Positions 16,245-24,937 of a stretch of 64,000 bases of DNA are shown in pieces. Source of the stretch: Halobium salinum. Lineage in GTDB: Archaea; Halobacteriota; Halobacteria; Halobacteriales; Haloferacaceae. The position numbers were made by a program, and so were the translations under genes. The notes under the pieces were generated by a model that worked only from the letters and a program-made list of their open reading frames with translations, did not search any database and had not been told where the DNA came from. How positions within the stretch are numbered: position 1 is the first letter of the stretch; each line of letters opens with the position of its first letter. The DNA lies in contig NZ_JAODIW010000006.1 in NCBI RefSeq assembly GCF_026586625.1, positions 1,153,061 through 1,217,060 of the forward strand. Direction: 5' to 3'.

Positions 16245-17573
16245 TCACGCTCCCCCGAGATATCCCCACGCGTGGAGTTTGTCCCCCTCGCCGTTCACCC
16301 ACCGCTCGCCGATGTCGTCGCGGTAGTACATGTTGGGCAGGATTACGTCGTCGACGCGACGGTAGGCCTGTCGGCGGGCGCCCTGCATCGTCGTCCCCTT
16401 CCCGGTGACGACGAGCACCACGCCGGAGGTGCCGGCGACGCGCCACTGGTCGTCCTCGCACTTCACGTCCTCGACGTGGACGCCCTCGGGGGCGTTCGCC
16501 AGCCGGTCGCGGTCGGTCCACTCCCGGGCCGGGCGGCTCTCGAAGCCGATGGCGGCGTCCTGGGCGAACTCCGCGAACGTCCCCGGGTCGGTGTAGGGGA
16601 ACGGGGGGAGACAGACCCGCACCGCGATTTGGAACCCGGTGTGCACGTCGAGCGGCGGGGCGTCGCCCCGCGCGAGCCCGTGGAAGAAGTCGCCGATGGG
16701 GGTCTTCATCCCCTCCTCCATCAGGAAGATGGTGGGGTAGCCGAAGCGCGGCGTGAACTCGAGCGGGTAGACCCCGGCCGCGTTGACGATGCAGTTGAGG
16801 TCGATGTAGCCGACGTACCCCTCCTCGGCGAGCGTCGACTCCAGCCGTTCGAGGGTTCGGTCGAACAGCCGATTCCGACCGGTCCACGTCATGCTCGTCC
16901 CCATCTCGCCCGTCGAGGGACCGACGTTCCCCGGGAACAGCTTCTTGTGCTCGAAGTTGAGGTTCACCGGGCCGACGAACCGCGACCCGTCGAAGAAGCC
17001 GCCCACGGCGACCTCGACGCCGTCGGCGCGCTTCTGAAGTTGGAAGCGTTCGATCTTCTCGCCCCACGATTTCTGATACGCCCGGAGCACGCGAATCACG
17101 TCGGAGCCGTCCGCCTCGTCGCCGACGTACACCAGCCGTTTCACGTTCTGGACCTGCCCGCTCGGCTTGATGACGTACGGGTCGGGGTTCTCCTCCACGA
17201 ACGCGATGGCCTCGTCGAAGTCGCGGAACTCGCGGTGTGGGAGGACGTTCACCCCCATCCGCGCCAGTTCGGACTGGCCGAAGTCCCGGTCGTCCTCCAG
17301 CCGGTCGGTGTACTCGGTGCCGCCGACGACGTGGTGGCCCTCGGTACGGAGACGCTCCGCGTGCTCGCCGAAGCCGAACACGTCGTCGAACACGACCGTG
17401 TCCGCCCAGTCCACGTGGGCCTCCCAGTCTTCGACCTTCGGGACGAACCCGTTCGCTATCTCGCGCTCGTCCGCGTTCCCGATGTAGTACCGGACCTCGT
17501 GGCCCTCCTCCTGGACGCGCCAGGCGATGTCGCCGATCAGCCCGTCGTGAGAGACGAACAGGAAGCTGTGCAT
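16245..17573 (-). CDS. PurD-like ATP-grasp ligase of unknown substrate
   Basis: This 442-aa protein resembles phosphoribosylamine-glycine ligase. It has an N-terminal domain (HSFLFVSHDGLIGDIAWRV), an ATP-grasp core (DPYVIKPSGQVQN near 160, GVEVAVGGFF near 205, YIDLNCIV near 275, EFTPRFGYPT near 290) and a C-terminal domain. It lacks the standard PurD N-terminal GGREHA motif, so I do not call it purD. ATP-grasp enzymes join a carboxylate to an amine or thiol using ATP; the partners here are unknown. A TATA-like box lies 20-30 nt before the ATG and two 33-bp direct repeats lie just upstream. Confidence 0.8.
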   Translation of the reverse strand: MHSFLFVSHDGLIGDIAWRVQEEGHEVRYYIGNADEREIANGFVPKVEDWEAHVDWADTVVFDDVFGFGEHAERLRTEGHHVVGGTEYTDRLEDDRDFGQSELARMGVNVLPHREFRDFDEAIAFVEENPDPYVIKPSGQVQNVKRLVYVGDEADGSDVIRVLRAYQKSWGEKIERFQLQKRADGVEVAVGGFFDGSRFVGPVNLNFEHKKLFPGNVGPSTGEMGTSMTWTGRNRLFDRTLERLESTLAEEGYVGYIDLNCIVNAAGVYPLEFTPRFGYPTIFLMEEGMKTPIGDFFHGLARGDAPPLDVHTGFQIAVRVCLPPFPYTDPGTFAEFAQDAAIGFESRPAREWTDRDRLANAPEGVHVEDVKCEDDQWRVAGTSGVVLVVTGKGTTMQGARRQAYRRVDDVILPNMYYRDDIGERWVNGEGDKLHAWGYLGGA

Positions 17574-17611
17574 GGCGGCGCCTCGCGCCCGCAGGTAGTA
17601 AACGCTCGGCT

Positions 17612-17685
17612 GTGTGGAGTCGGCCAGTTGTGTGAGGTGGGGTCACCCGGCCGTGTGGAGTCGGCCAGTTGTGTGAGGTGGGGTC
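17612..17685. repeat. Two perfect 33-bp direct repeats upstream of the ATP-grasp gene
   Basis: The copies at 17612-17644 and 17653-17685 are identical over 33 bp and are spaced with a 41-bp period; each starts GTGTGGAGTCGGCC and ends AGGTGGGGTC. They lie 40-110 nt upstream of the start codon on the minus strand. The rest of 17574-17859 shows no gene on either strand. Confidence 0.85.
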
Positions 17686-17859
17686 GCGTCCGCACCGCGA
17701 CCGGTGCTCCTGCTCCCGTCGACCTACTCGCACGGCAGAGACGGCCTGTGCGTCGACGACCTGGAGCGGCCGGTCGGCGTCCGGCCACTCGTCCGCCTCG
17801 GTGTCGTCCGAACTCCGGTGACCCGTCGGCGACCGTTATGCGGCCGGTGTAGTCGGCGT

Positions 17860-18168
17860 TCAGGGCGTTTTCGTGCCGGGTTCTCCGGTCGCGTCCTCGC
17901 CGTACCAGAACTCCAGTCGTCGGCGCGTCTCGTCGACCGTCGAGCACCGCCGAATCGAGTCGGTCGGACTCTCCGCGGGCGGGAAAACCACGAAGTTGTC
18001 CATCCCGCCTTCGACCGGTTCCCAGCGGTCGCCGAACTCCCGGAGCGGGTCGTCCGGCGGGAAGTCGGTCGGCGAGGGTCCGGACGCGCCGCCGCGGTCG
18101 ACGGTTCGTCGACCGTCGTCGGCCGAGGCGCCGCCGAGGAGGGTGCGGACGCTGTCGAGGAGGCTCAT
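17860..18168 (-). CDS. Hypothetical protein, 102 aa
   Basis: The predicted protein opens with MSLLDSVRTLLGG, a short amphipathic helix, followed by a disordered Gly/Pro/Asp stretch. It has one compact C-terminal part containing VEGGMDNFVVFPPAESP and RRRLEFWYGEDA. The C-terminal aromatic-rich portion looks folded. I do not recognise a family. Codon bias supports a gene. It faces a divergent zinc-ribbon protein gene 200 nt away. Confidence 0.65.
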   Translation of the reverse strand: MSLLDSVRTLLGGASADDGRRTVDRGGASGPSPTDFPPDDPLREFGDRWEPVEGGMDNFVVFPPAESPTDSIRRCSTVDETRRRLEFWYGEDATGEPGTKTP

Positions 18169-18368
18169 GGGAGGGCGTTGCCGCCGAGGACACCTAAGCG
18201 GCCGGGTCGGCCGGGGTGGGCGACCGCCCTCGCAGGGACCGTCACGGCCGGAACGGCACGATTGGGCAGCGACTCGTCCGAGCGGCGACTCGGTCGCCTG
18301 CGTGTGAGAGTCTATCCAGGCGCCGTCGGAACGGTGGTCGCTTAACCCCCCGTCCCCGACGTGGAGAT

Positions 18369-18641
18369 ATGTTCGTCGACAGCCCGCTCTTTCTCGGCGC
18401 CGCGCTCTTCGCCACGTGGCTACTGGTGGTGCTCCTCTATCACTACCCGGAACCGTCTAGCCCGGCCGCGAAGCGGTCGACCGCCGCGACCGGGTCCCGA
18501 CCCGACCGACCGAACAGCCCCGACCGAACCGACCGTTCTGCTCCGGGCGACGGTTCGACGGCCACCTGCCCCAGGTGCGGTGCGGAGAACGCGGGGGAGT
18601 ACCGCTTCTGTCGAGCGTGTACGTCCCGCGTTCGGTCCTGA
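18369..18641 (+). CDS. Membrane-anchored zinc-ribbon protein
   Basis: This 90-aa protein has one N-terminal membrane helix (LFLGAALFATWLLVVLLYH), a Ser/Pro/Asp-rich linker, and a C-terminal zinc ribbon (CPRCGAEN, then YRFCRACTSRV). This architecture is common in haloarchaea (DUF7577-like) and resembles the protein at 50121-50411 in this window. The ribbon faces the cytoplasm if the N-terminus is outside. Function unknown. Confidence 0.8.
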   Translation: MFVDSPLFLGAALFATWLLVVLLYHYPEPSSPAAKRSTAATGSRPDRPNSPDRTDRSAPGDGSTATCPRCGAENAGEYRFCRACTSRVRS

Positions 18642-18718
18642 TCGACCCGGGAGCTGGGGGGCCGCTCGAAACCGGCCCCCACGCTTTCAAGCGAGCCGTC
18701 GATAAACCCCGCTATTCC

Positions 18719-20146
18719 ATGGGTCGGTCGTCGTCGATAGCGAGCAGCAACGTCGTCTCCCGGTTCTTTACGCGGCTCGGCGACGTAGCCAGTCGAGTCG
18801 TACAGCGTTACCTCCCGGACGCGTTCATCTTCGCCTTACTGTTGACGTTGGCGACGATGGTGCTCGCGGTCGGTCTCACGCCGAAGGGGCCCGCTGACGT
18901 GGCACGCCACTGGTCGGACGGGTTCTGGTTCGTGTTGACGTTCTCGATGCAGTCCTCACTCGCGCTCATCACGGGGTGGGTGTTCGCGGACTCCCCGCCG
19001 GTCAAGCGGGTTCTCGGCCGCATCGCCAACGTCCCCGAATCCCAGTTTCAGGCGGTGTTCGTCACGGCACTCGTCGGCCAACTGCTCGGGCTGTTCCACT
19101 GGGGTGTCGTCCTCATCGGGAGCGCCATCCTCGCCCGCGAGATCGGCATCGCGATGGATCGGAAGGACATCGACGTCCACTATCCGCTGCTGGTGGCCGC
19201 CGGCTACGCGGGGCTGCTCCCGTGGCACCAGGGGCTCTCCGCGGCCTCGTCACTGCTCGTCGCGACCGAGGGTCACCTCTTCGCCGGCGAGATCGGCGTG
19301 GTCCCCGTCTCACAGACCATCTTCCACCCCGCCAACCTGCTCATCGTCGCCGCCGTCGTCCTGACGACGGTGCTCGTCATGCCGATGATGACGCCCGACC
19401 GGCGGGAGAACATCGTCACGGTCCCGCAGTCGAAGCTACGGGAGGCGGGAACGATGATGGCCGACGGGGGCGCTGCGTCCCGGAGCGACGACCTGCGGTC
19501 GAGTTCGCTCCGGGACGCGCTCCTCGACACCCCCCTCCTCGGCGGGGGCGTCGGCCTGCTGATCGGCGCGTACCTCGTCTACCTCCTCGCGACGAACCCG
19601 TTCATGCAGGTGTTCAACCTCAACGTGTTCATCTCCTTCCTGTTCGCACTCGGTCTGCTCTTTCACTGGCGGCTCCGGAGCTACGTCGACGTGCTCAGAC
19701 GGGCCGTCGAGGGGGCCAGCCAGATCATGATCCAGTTCCAGTTCTACGGCGGCATCATGGGTATCATGGCGTGGTCGGGGCTCGCCGAACTCATCGCCTC
19801 GACGTTCGCCGCGCAGGCGACCAGCACGACCTGGTACCTCTTTACCTTCCTCGCCGCCGGCATCGTGAACTTCTTCGTCCCGAGCGGCGGCGGCCAGTGG
19901 GTCGTCACCGGGCAGGTGCTCATCGACGCCACACAGCAGATTCCCGGCGCGAATCAGAATCTCATGATCGTCGCGTTCGGCATGGGCGATCAGTGGACGA
20001 ACATGATTCAGCCGTTCTGGGCCATCCCCGTGCTCAGCATCGCCGGGCTCTCCATCCGCGACATGATGGGGTACGCGGCGGTGCTGTTCGTGTTCAGCGG
20101 CCTCGTCATGGGTGCCGGGGCGCTCCTCATGGGGGTGGTGTACTGA
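18719..20146 (+). CDS. AtoE-family short-chain fatty acid transporter
   Basis: This 475-aa polytopic protein matches the AtoE/TIGR00366 family: RYLPDAFIFALLLTL at the N-terminus, GLFHWGVVLIGSAI, VHYPLLVAAGYAG, FHPANLL, FVPSGGGQWVV and FGMGDQWTNMIQPFWA. AtoE proteins are thought to take up short-chain fatty acids such as acetoacetate or butyrate. The gene overlaps the next one by a single base (TGATG). The next gene encodes a divergent relative, so the two probably act together. Confidence 0.9.
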   Translation: MGRSSSIASSNVVSRFFTRLGDVASRVVQRYLPDAFIFALLLTLATMVLAVGLTPKGPADVARHWSDGFWFVLTFSMQSSLALITGWVFADSPPVKRVLGRIANVPESQFQAVFVTALVGQLLGLFHWGVVLIGSAILAREIGIAMDRKDIDVHYPLLVAAGYAGLLPWHQGLSAASSLLVATEGHLFAGEIGVVPVSQTIFHPANLLIVAAVVLTTVLVMPMMTPDRRENIVTVPQSKLREAGTMMADGGAASRSDDLRSSSLRDALLDTPLLGGGVGLLIGAYLVYLLATNPFMQVFNLNVFISFLFALGLLFHWRLRSYVDVLRRAVEGASQIMIQFQFYGGIMGIMAWSGLAELIASTFAAQATSTTWYLFTFLAAGIVNFFVPSGGGQWVVTGQVLIDATQQIPGANQNLMIVAFGMGDQWTNMIQPFWAIPVLSIAGLSIRDMMGYAAVLFVFSGLVMGAGALLMGVVY

Positions 20147-21600
20147 TGGCGACCGAGGAGTCGACGACCGACGGCGCGACCCGAAGCGGGCCCTACGCCG
20201 GCGACGGCGGACCGACCCGGTTCGTCCCCGAGTTCGGCTCGTACCACCCCACGGCGCTGGCTCTCGCCGCGCTACTGGCTCTCGCCGTGCTGCTGGCGAC
20301 GCTTCCCCGACTTGGGCTCGTGACCGGCCTCGAACAGCTCGCGACGGGGTTCTACGGGCTGTTCGCCGTGCAGATGGCGCTCGTCCTCTGGTGGGTGTTA
20401 TCGGCGACGGCCGTCGAGTCCCCCTACGTCGGCGCCGCTCTCGACCGGCTGGCGGCTACGATGCCCGCCGGCCCGCGGAGCGCCGTCGCCGGGACCGCCC
20501 TCCTCGGGCTCGTCCTCGGCTGGGTGAACTGGGCGCTCGGTCTCGTCGGCGCCGTCCTCGTCGGCCGGCGACTCTGCCGACGCGCCGCCGACGCGGGCAC
20601 CCCGGTTCACTACCCCGCGGTGCTCGTCGGCGCGCTCCTCTCGCTCGTCACCGCCACCGTCGGCCTCACCAGCCCCGCCGCGCTCCTGATGGCCGACGAG
20701 TCCGGGACGACGAACTTCCTCGCCGACTCGGTCGGCGTCGTCCCGCTCGGCGCGTTCGTCCTCCACCCCGCCAACCTGGTCGTCCTCGGGGCGATGTTGG
20801 TCACGCTCCCCGCCGGACTCGCGCTCGTCGCGCCGACTGGTGAGGGCGACCGGGACGCGAGCGACGACGATGGCCGCTCCGGCGTCACCACCGTCGACGA
20901 GGTGGAGCCCCTGCTCGGCGACTCCATCCGCAACGTGCTCGCCCGGACCGGCGACGAGGAGACGGAGTCGCCCGAGACCGACGTGGAGGGTGACGAGGAG
21001 ACCGTCCCCGCCGACCGCCTCGAACGCTCCCGGCTCCTCACCGCGGTCGTCGTGGCCGTCGGCGCGGTGTCCATCGGCTGGCAGTGGTTGCTCGGGGCGA
21101 ACGTCTCCCTGCTCGGTGTCCTCTTCGCCCTAATGATGCTCGGGATGGCGACGCAGGTTCGCCCGCTCGGCTTCGTCGCGGCGGCGTCGGACGCCACCCG
21201 ATGGGTCGAGCATCTCGTCGTCCCGTTCCTCCTCTACGGCGGCGTGTACGCCCTTCTCTCGGAGAGCGAACTGTACGCGCCGATCGGCGACGCGCTCGCC
21301 GCGACGGGGCTCCCGGCCGTCGCGTCGTATCTGGCCGCGCTCGGACTCGGACTCCTCGTCCCCGACCCCGGCTCCGTCTGGGTGCTGCTCGCTCCCGCCG
21401 CCACGACGACGGCGGCGGGCGCCGACGCGCTCCTCGTGTCTACGATGTACGGAGCCGGCGTGTCGAACCTCTGGGTCGGTTTCATCTTCCTCGGCGTGCT
21501 GGGAGTACGCGGCTTCGGCTGGCGGCGGTATCTGACGTACGCTGCCGGGCTGACGGTCTACCTCTCGGCTCTCGTCGGCGGCGCGCTGCTGCTGTTCTGA
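20146..21600 (+). CDS. Divergent AtoE-like membrane protein paired with the preceding transporter
   Basis: This 484-aa protein aligns by eye with the upstream AtoE protein: LGWVNWALGLVGAVLVG corresponds to LLGLFHWGVVLIGS, VHYPAVLVGALLSL to VHYPLLVAAGYAG, and SVGVVPLGAFVLHPANLVV to IGVVPVSQTIFHPANLLI. The later substrate-site motif SGGGQW is replaced by PDPGSVW and GMGDQWTNM by YGAGVSNLW. An acidic loop (about 230-285) is inserted between the halves. It has 10-12 membrane helices. It may be a non-catalytic or altered-specificity partner of the first protein. Confidence 0.75.
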   Translation: MATEESTTDGATRSGPYAGDGGPTRFVPEFGSYHPTALALAALLALAVLLATLPRLGLVTGLEQLATGFYGLFAVQMALVLWWVLSATAVESPYVGAALDRLAATMPAGPRSAVAGTALLGLVLGWVNWALGLVGAVLVGRRLCRRAADAGTPVHYPAVLVGALLSLVTATVGLTSPAALLMADESGTTNFLADSVGVVPLGAFVLHPANLVVLGAMLVTLPAGLALVAPTGEGDRDASDDDGRSGVTTVDEVEPLLGDSIRNVLARTGDEETESPETDVEGDEETVPADRLERSRLLTAVVVAVGAVSIGWQWLLGANVSLLGVLFALMMLGMATQVRPLGFVAAASDATRWVEHLVVPFLLYGGVYALLSESELYAPIGDALAATGLPAVASYLAALGLGLLVPDPGSVWVLLAPAATTTAAGADALLVSTMYGAGVSNLWVGFIFLGVLGVRGFGWRRYLTYAAGLTVYLSALVGGALLLF

Positions 21601-21632
21601 GCGACTTCGAGGCGCCGGTCGGCCCGCACCTC

Positions 21633-21935
21633 TCAGCGCTCCCGTTCGGCCGGACGGATCACCAGTTCGTTCACCGCGACTCGCGGCGGTCGTTCGACGG
21701 CGTAGCGGACGGCCGAGGCAACGTCGCCGGAGCACAGCGGGGTAATCTCGTCCAGCCGGTCGCCGAGCGGCCCGTGCTCGTCGGGGAGGTCGGTCTCCAC
21801 CAGCCCGGGCGAGACGAGGGTGACCCGGACCCTCTCGCCGATCTCCGTCCGAAGCGCCTCCGAGAACCCCCGGACCCCGAAATTCGTCGCGTTGTAGCCG
21901 GCGTATCCGGGCGCCGGCTCCCGGTCCTCCGCGAA
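21633..21935 (-). pseudogene. C-terminal remnant of a short-chain dehydrogenase
   Basis: No start codon or Rossmann N-terminus is present. The minus-strand frame ending at the stop 21635-21633 encodes GYAGYNATNFGVRGFSEAL, then RVRVTLVSPGLVETDLPDE and AVRYAVERPPRVAVNELVIR, a typical SDR C-terminal half. The catalytic YxxxK is YNATN here, so the active-site lysine is lost. It is therefore a decaying fragment. Confidence 0.75.
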
Positions 21936-22023
21936 AGTAGCTGTCGTCCACGGCCCGACGGCCGGCGACCGCTCGTAGAGTCTAACGCCACGATTTATGC
22001 CGTCTCGACTCGCGAGAGCCTAT

Positions 22024-22425
22024 ATGTCGACGTTCGTGCTCGCGACCAATTCCGTCCACACCAGCGCGACGCTCTGTGACTACCTCGAATCACGACTGGC
22101 GTCCGACGACGTCGTCTACGCCGTCAACTCCCAGCGCGGCGGTGACGAGACCGGCGCCGACGACGTGCGCGACGGGGAAGACGCGCTGAACGCGGTCCGG
22201 GCCCGGCTCGGCGGGGTCGCGACCGTCGAAACCGAGCAGCTCGTGCGCGGAAACGACCCGGCCGAGGACGTGCTCCAGTACGTCGAGGAGGTCGACGCCG
22301 ACGAGCTCGTCGTGGGCGTCCGCAAGCGCAACCCGACCGCGAAGGTCGTCTTCGGGAGCGTCGCACAGGACATCCTCCTGAACGCGAACGTACCGATGCG
22401 GGTGGTGCCACGCGAGGAGGTCTGA
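22024..22425 (+). CDS. Universal stress protein (UspA) family
   Basis: This 133-aa Usp-fold protein shows the start FVLATNSVHTSATLCDYL, the middle DADELVVGVRKRNPTAKVVF and the end GSVAQDILLNANVPMRVVP. The G-x9-G(S/T) nucleotide loop is partly degenerate (GVRKRNPTAKVVFGSVA), so ATP binding is uncertain. Usp proteins respond to stress in the cytoplasm. The start is ATG 22024; the promoter box GATTTATG lies about 35 nt upstream. Confidence 0.88.
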   Translation: MSTFVLATNSVHTSATLCDYLESRLASDDVVYAVNSQRGGDETGADDVRDGEDALNAVRARLGGVATVETEQLVRGNDPAEDVLQYVEEVDADELVVGVRKRNPTAKVVFGSVAQDILLNANVPMRVVPREEV

Positions 22426-22439
22426 GAGGGACCGACGGC

Positions 22440-22646
22440 TCAGTCCTGAGAGCCGGTGAGCGGGGCCGGCGACTGGTTGACGAACCAGAAGACGGCGGTC
22501 GCGACGACCGCGCTCGGCAGGAGCGCGAGGACGAGAAAGCCCGGCCCGGCGCGACTGCTCAGGAGGGTGTACGCCAAGACGGTCCCGAGCAGGGCCGAAC
22601 AGAGGAGGATGAGTGCGTCGAGTCGGCGGCGGAGGGCCGGTTCCAT
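22440..22646 (-). CDS. Small two-helix membrane protein
   Basis: The predicted 68-aa protein (MEPALRRRLDALILLCSALL) has two helices (about 11-32 and 35-56) and a short polar tail. It is widespread in form among haloarchaea, with no known function. It converges with the Usp gene 14 nt away, and shares direction with the TIGR00300 gene 34 nt upstream. Confidence 0.7.
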   Translation of the reverse strand: MEPALRRRLDALILLCSALLGTVLAYTLLSSRAGPGFLVLALLPSAVVATAVFWFVNQSPAPLTGSQD

Positions 22647-22680
22647 GGGCCGACACCGTCCGGCGTCGGGATAAACGGAC

Positions 22681-23958
22681 CTACTCCCCGGCCTCCGAGC
22701 GCTCCTCCGCGCCCCCGCACGCCTCCGAGCCGAGCACCTGGTCCGCCAGACTCGGCACGAACGTCCCCACGTCGGTGACCATCCCGATGGCCTGCGAACT
22801 CCCGCGGTCCAGCAGTTGGGTGACGGTGGCGGGGTTGATGTCCACACAGACGACCCGCGTGGTGGAGGGGAGGCAGTTGCCGACCGCGACCGAGTGCAGC
22901 AGCGTCGAGAGCATCACCACGAGGTCGGCCTCGTGGGCCTGCTCGCGGATGGCGTTCTGCGCCTCGACGGCGTCGGTGATGGTGTCCGGCAGCGGCCCGT
23001 CGTCACGGATGGAGCCCGCGAGCACGTAGTCGACGCCGCTCTCGATGCACTCGTACATCACGCCCTCGGTGATGAGACCCTCGTCGACGGCCTCGGCGAT
23101 GCCGCCCGCCCGAATCACCTCGCTGATGGTGTAGATGTGGTGTTTGTGGCCCTTTCGAGGGTGCTCCATCGTCTCCATGTCCATCCCCAGCGAGGTGCCG
23201 TACAGGTTGCGCTCGATGTCGTGGGTGGCGAAGCCGTTGCCCGCAGAGAGCATGTCGACGTACCCCTCGCGGACGAGGCGGGCGAGGGCGTCGCCCGCGC
23301 CGGAGTGGATGACCGCCGGACCCGCCACCACGAGCACTTTCCCGCCGCGTTCTTTGGTCTCCGCGAGTGCCTCCGCGACCTGCCGGATGAGCGACTCGGA
23401 GGGGCGCTCGGAGGAGACGCCGCCCTGCATGAACCCGAAGGGGCCGGAGGCGTCGCGGGGGCGCTCGGGGGGCTTGACGCGGATGCCCGTCTCCCCCACG
23501 ACGACGAGGTCGCCCTCGTCGATGGCGTTGAGCACCTTCGTCCGGGCCGTGGTCGGTTCGTCACCCTCCCCGGGGTCTACGACGACGGCGCAGTCCATCT
23601 CGATTCGGTCGACCGACACCCACTCGCCGTCGACGCGCACCTCCGTCGGGTGGTTCGTCGTCGAGTAGAAGGCGTCGGGGACGACTTGGTCGGCGGGCGC
23701 CGGCTTCAGCGTCGCGTCGCGGGGGTCCGCGAGCGTCGCGCCGTTCTGGTGGAGTTCGTGGAGGATACCGACGAGGTCCTCCTCCGCGTCGGCGCTGACG
23801 GTCATCCGGCAGTACGTCTCCTCGTCCTTGTGGCGGCCGACGTCGAACTCCTCGACCTCGAAGGCGCCGCCCATGTCCATGACGACGCCGAAACAGCGCT
23901 GCATCATCCCCGAGTCGATGATATGCCCCTGCAGTTCGACGGTGCGTGCGACTGTCAT
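22681..23958 (-). CDS. Archaeal ornithine cyclodeaminase (TIGR00300/LOR-SDH family)
   Basis: This 425-aa protein belongs to the TIGR00300 family, in which an archaeal member has been shown to convert ornithine to proline and ammonia with NAD. The N-terminal LOR/SDH-like domain shows VELQGHIIDSGMMQRCFGVV and FDVGRHKDEETYCRM; the C-terminal half holds the Rossmann domain (VLVVAGPAVIHSGAG) and ADLVVMLSTLLHSVAVGN. It would serve proline synthesis from arginine or ornithine. ATG 23958 is clear. The C-terminal ~15 residues are acidic and variable. Confidence 0.9.
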   Translation of the reverse strand: MTVARTVELQGHIIDSGMMQRCFGVVMDMGGAFEVEEFDVGRHKDEETYCRMTVSADAEEDLVGILHELHQNGATLADPRDATLKPAPADQVVPDAFYSTTNHPTEVRVDGEWVSVDRIEMDCAVVVDPGEGDEPTTARTKVLNAIDEGDLVVVGETGIRVKPPERPRDASGPFGFMQGGVSSERPSESLIRQVAEALAETKERGGKVLVVAGPAVIHSGAGDALARLVREGYVDMLSAGNGFATHDIERNLYGTSLGMDMETMEHPRKGHKHHIYTISEVIRAGGIAEAVDEGLITEGVMYECIESGVDYVLAGSIRDDGPLPDTITDAVEAQNAIREQAHEADLVVMLSTLLHSVAVGNCLPSTTRVVCVDINPATVTQLLDRGSSQAIGMVTDVGTFVPSLADQVLGSEACGGAEERSEAGE

Positions 23959-24035
23959 GGCTCACAGTCGGCACGACGAGGCTATGAAGCTGGTGACGCG
24001 GGCAGGCCTTCCAACGCCATAACGCCATACCGCCG

Positions 24036-24275
24036 TCAGCGCATCTCGTCGAGGCCGGCGTACGTGCCGCGCTCGGCCGACAGCCACGCACCGCCGGTCG
24101 CCGCCGCCTGCGACTCGTACACGACGAGCTCGTCCGGCGCGAACTCCACCGGGGCGGGGAAGTCGCCCGCTCGCGGGTTGAACGCGAACTCGAGCGAGGC
24201 CGACGGGAACTCCTCGGGGTCGGGCCGCTCCTGTTCGTCGTCCGTCCGGGGGGCCGGGTCGCGTGGAGCGCTCAT
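24036..24275 (-). CDS. Conserved small haloarchaeal protein
   Basis: The predicted 79-aa protein has a proline/Asp-rich start and a folded-looking core (SASLEFAFNPRAGDFP, then ELVVYESQAAATGGAWLS). It has no membrane helix, cysteine or catalytic motif. Codon bias supports it. Function unknown. Confidence 0.65.
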   Translation of the reverse strand: MSAPRDPAPRTDDEQERPDPEEFPSASLEFAFNPRAGDFPAPVEFAPDELVVYESQAAATGGAWLSAERGTYAGLDEMR

Positions 24276-24337
24276 TGGCCATCGCTCGGCACTGAACGCA
24301 CTTGTAAGTTCGCGCACGTCTGAGTGACTATTCGGAG

Positions 24338-24730
24338 TTACTGGACAGTAAGGCCAGTCTCCCAGTCGCGACGCGCGAACGCCCCGCCGGCGCCGACGAG
24401 CGCGTTCGGGAGGGTCAGTCCGAGAACGACGATAGCCACCGCGAGGGCCGGGTCGACCGTGCGAACGACACCCGAGAAGAGCCACAGGGTGGGCTCGCCG
24501 GTCGCGAGCGCGAGGTACGCCGCGGCGACGACCAGGGGGACCCCCCACGCGACGGCGACGGCGAGGCCGACCGCGGCGCCGCGCCGCACCGACCCGTCGG
24601 CCCAGCGGCCGGCCACGGCGCTCCCGAGGAGGCCGCCGACGGGGGTGAGGTACCCGAGGGCGAGAAACAGGGCGGACTCGACGAGGAGGGCGACGACGAC
24701 GCCGAAGACGAGACCGCGAAACGTAGACAC
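24338..24730 (-). CDS. DUF5518-like membrane protein
   Basis: Read from GTG 24730 this is a 130-aa protein with four hydrophobic segments, starting VSTFRGLVFGVVVALLVES. Gly-rich helices (GYLTPVGGLLGSAVAGRWAD, with conserved Gly) resemble the DUF5518/DUF5683 class of small haloarchaeal membrane proteins. Upstream codons in the same frame are not membrane-like and include poorly biased sequence, which supports the GTG start. Function unknown. Confidence 0.7.
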   Translation of the reverse strand: MSTFRGLVFGVVVALLVESALFLALGYLTPVGGLLGSAVAGRWADGSVRRGAAVGLAVAVAWGVPLVVAAAYLALATGEPTLWLFSGVVRTVDPALAVAIVVLGLTLPNALVGAGGAFARRDWETGLTVQ

Positions 24731-24776
24731 TCGGGATAGTCGTCGGCCGAGAGCAAAAATATCGCGGCAGCGAGTC

Positions 24777-24797
24777 GGCCAGCGCTTGTGGCTGGCC
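24777..24797. terminator. 7-bp stem-loop between two minus-strand genes
   Basis: GGCCAGC (24777-24783) and GCTGGCC (24791-24797) form a stem with a 7-nt loop. It lies about 140 nt past the nitroreductase stop and 50 nt before the next gene. It is possibly a terminator or processing signal. Confidence 0.35.
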
Positions 24798-24937
24798 GTC
24801 GTGGCGCTCAGTCGCACTTCCGCGACGGCGTGTCGGAGCACGACGTGCCGTACCCCGACTGCTGTCGCTTCAGGCTAGTCGTCCACACCTCCGCGTCAGC
24901 GAGAGGAGCGGCGATAAACCGCCGCTGCTCGTGGCGC

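Noticed and set aside
17704-18345. 213-aa plus-strand frame
   Set aside because: It is largely antisense to the 17860-18168 gene, with Arg-rich low-complexity translation and no domain.
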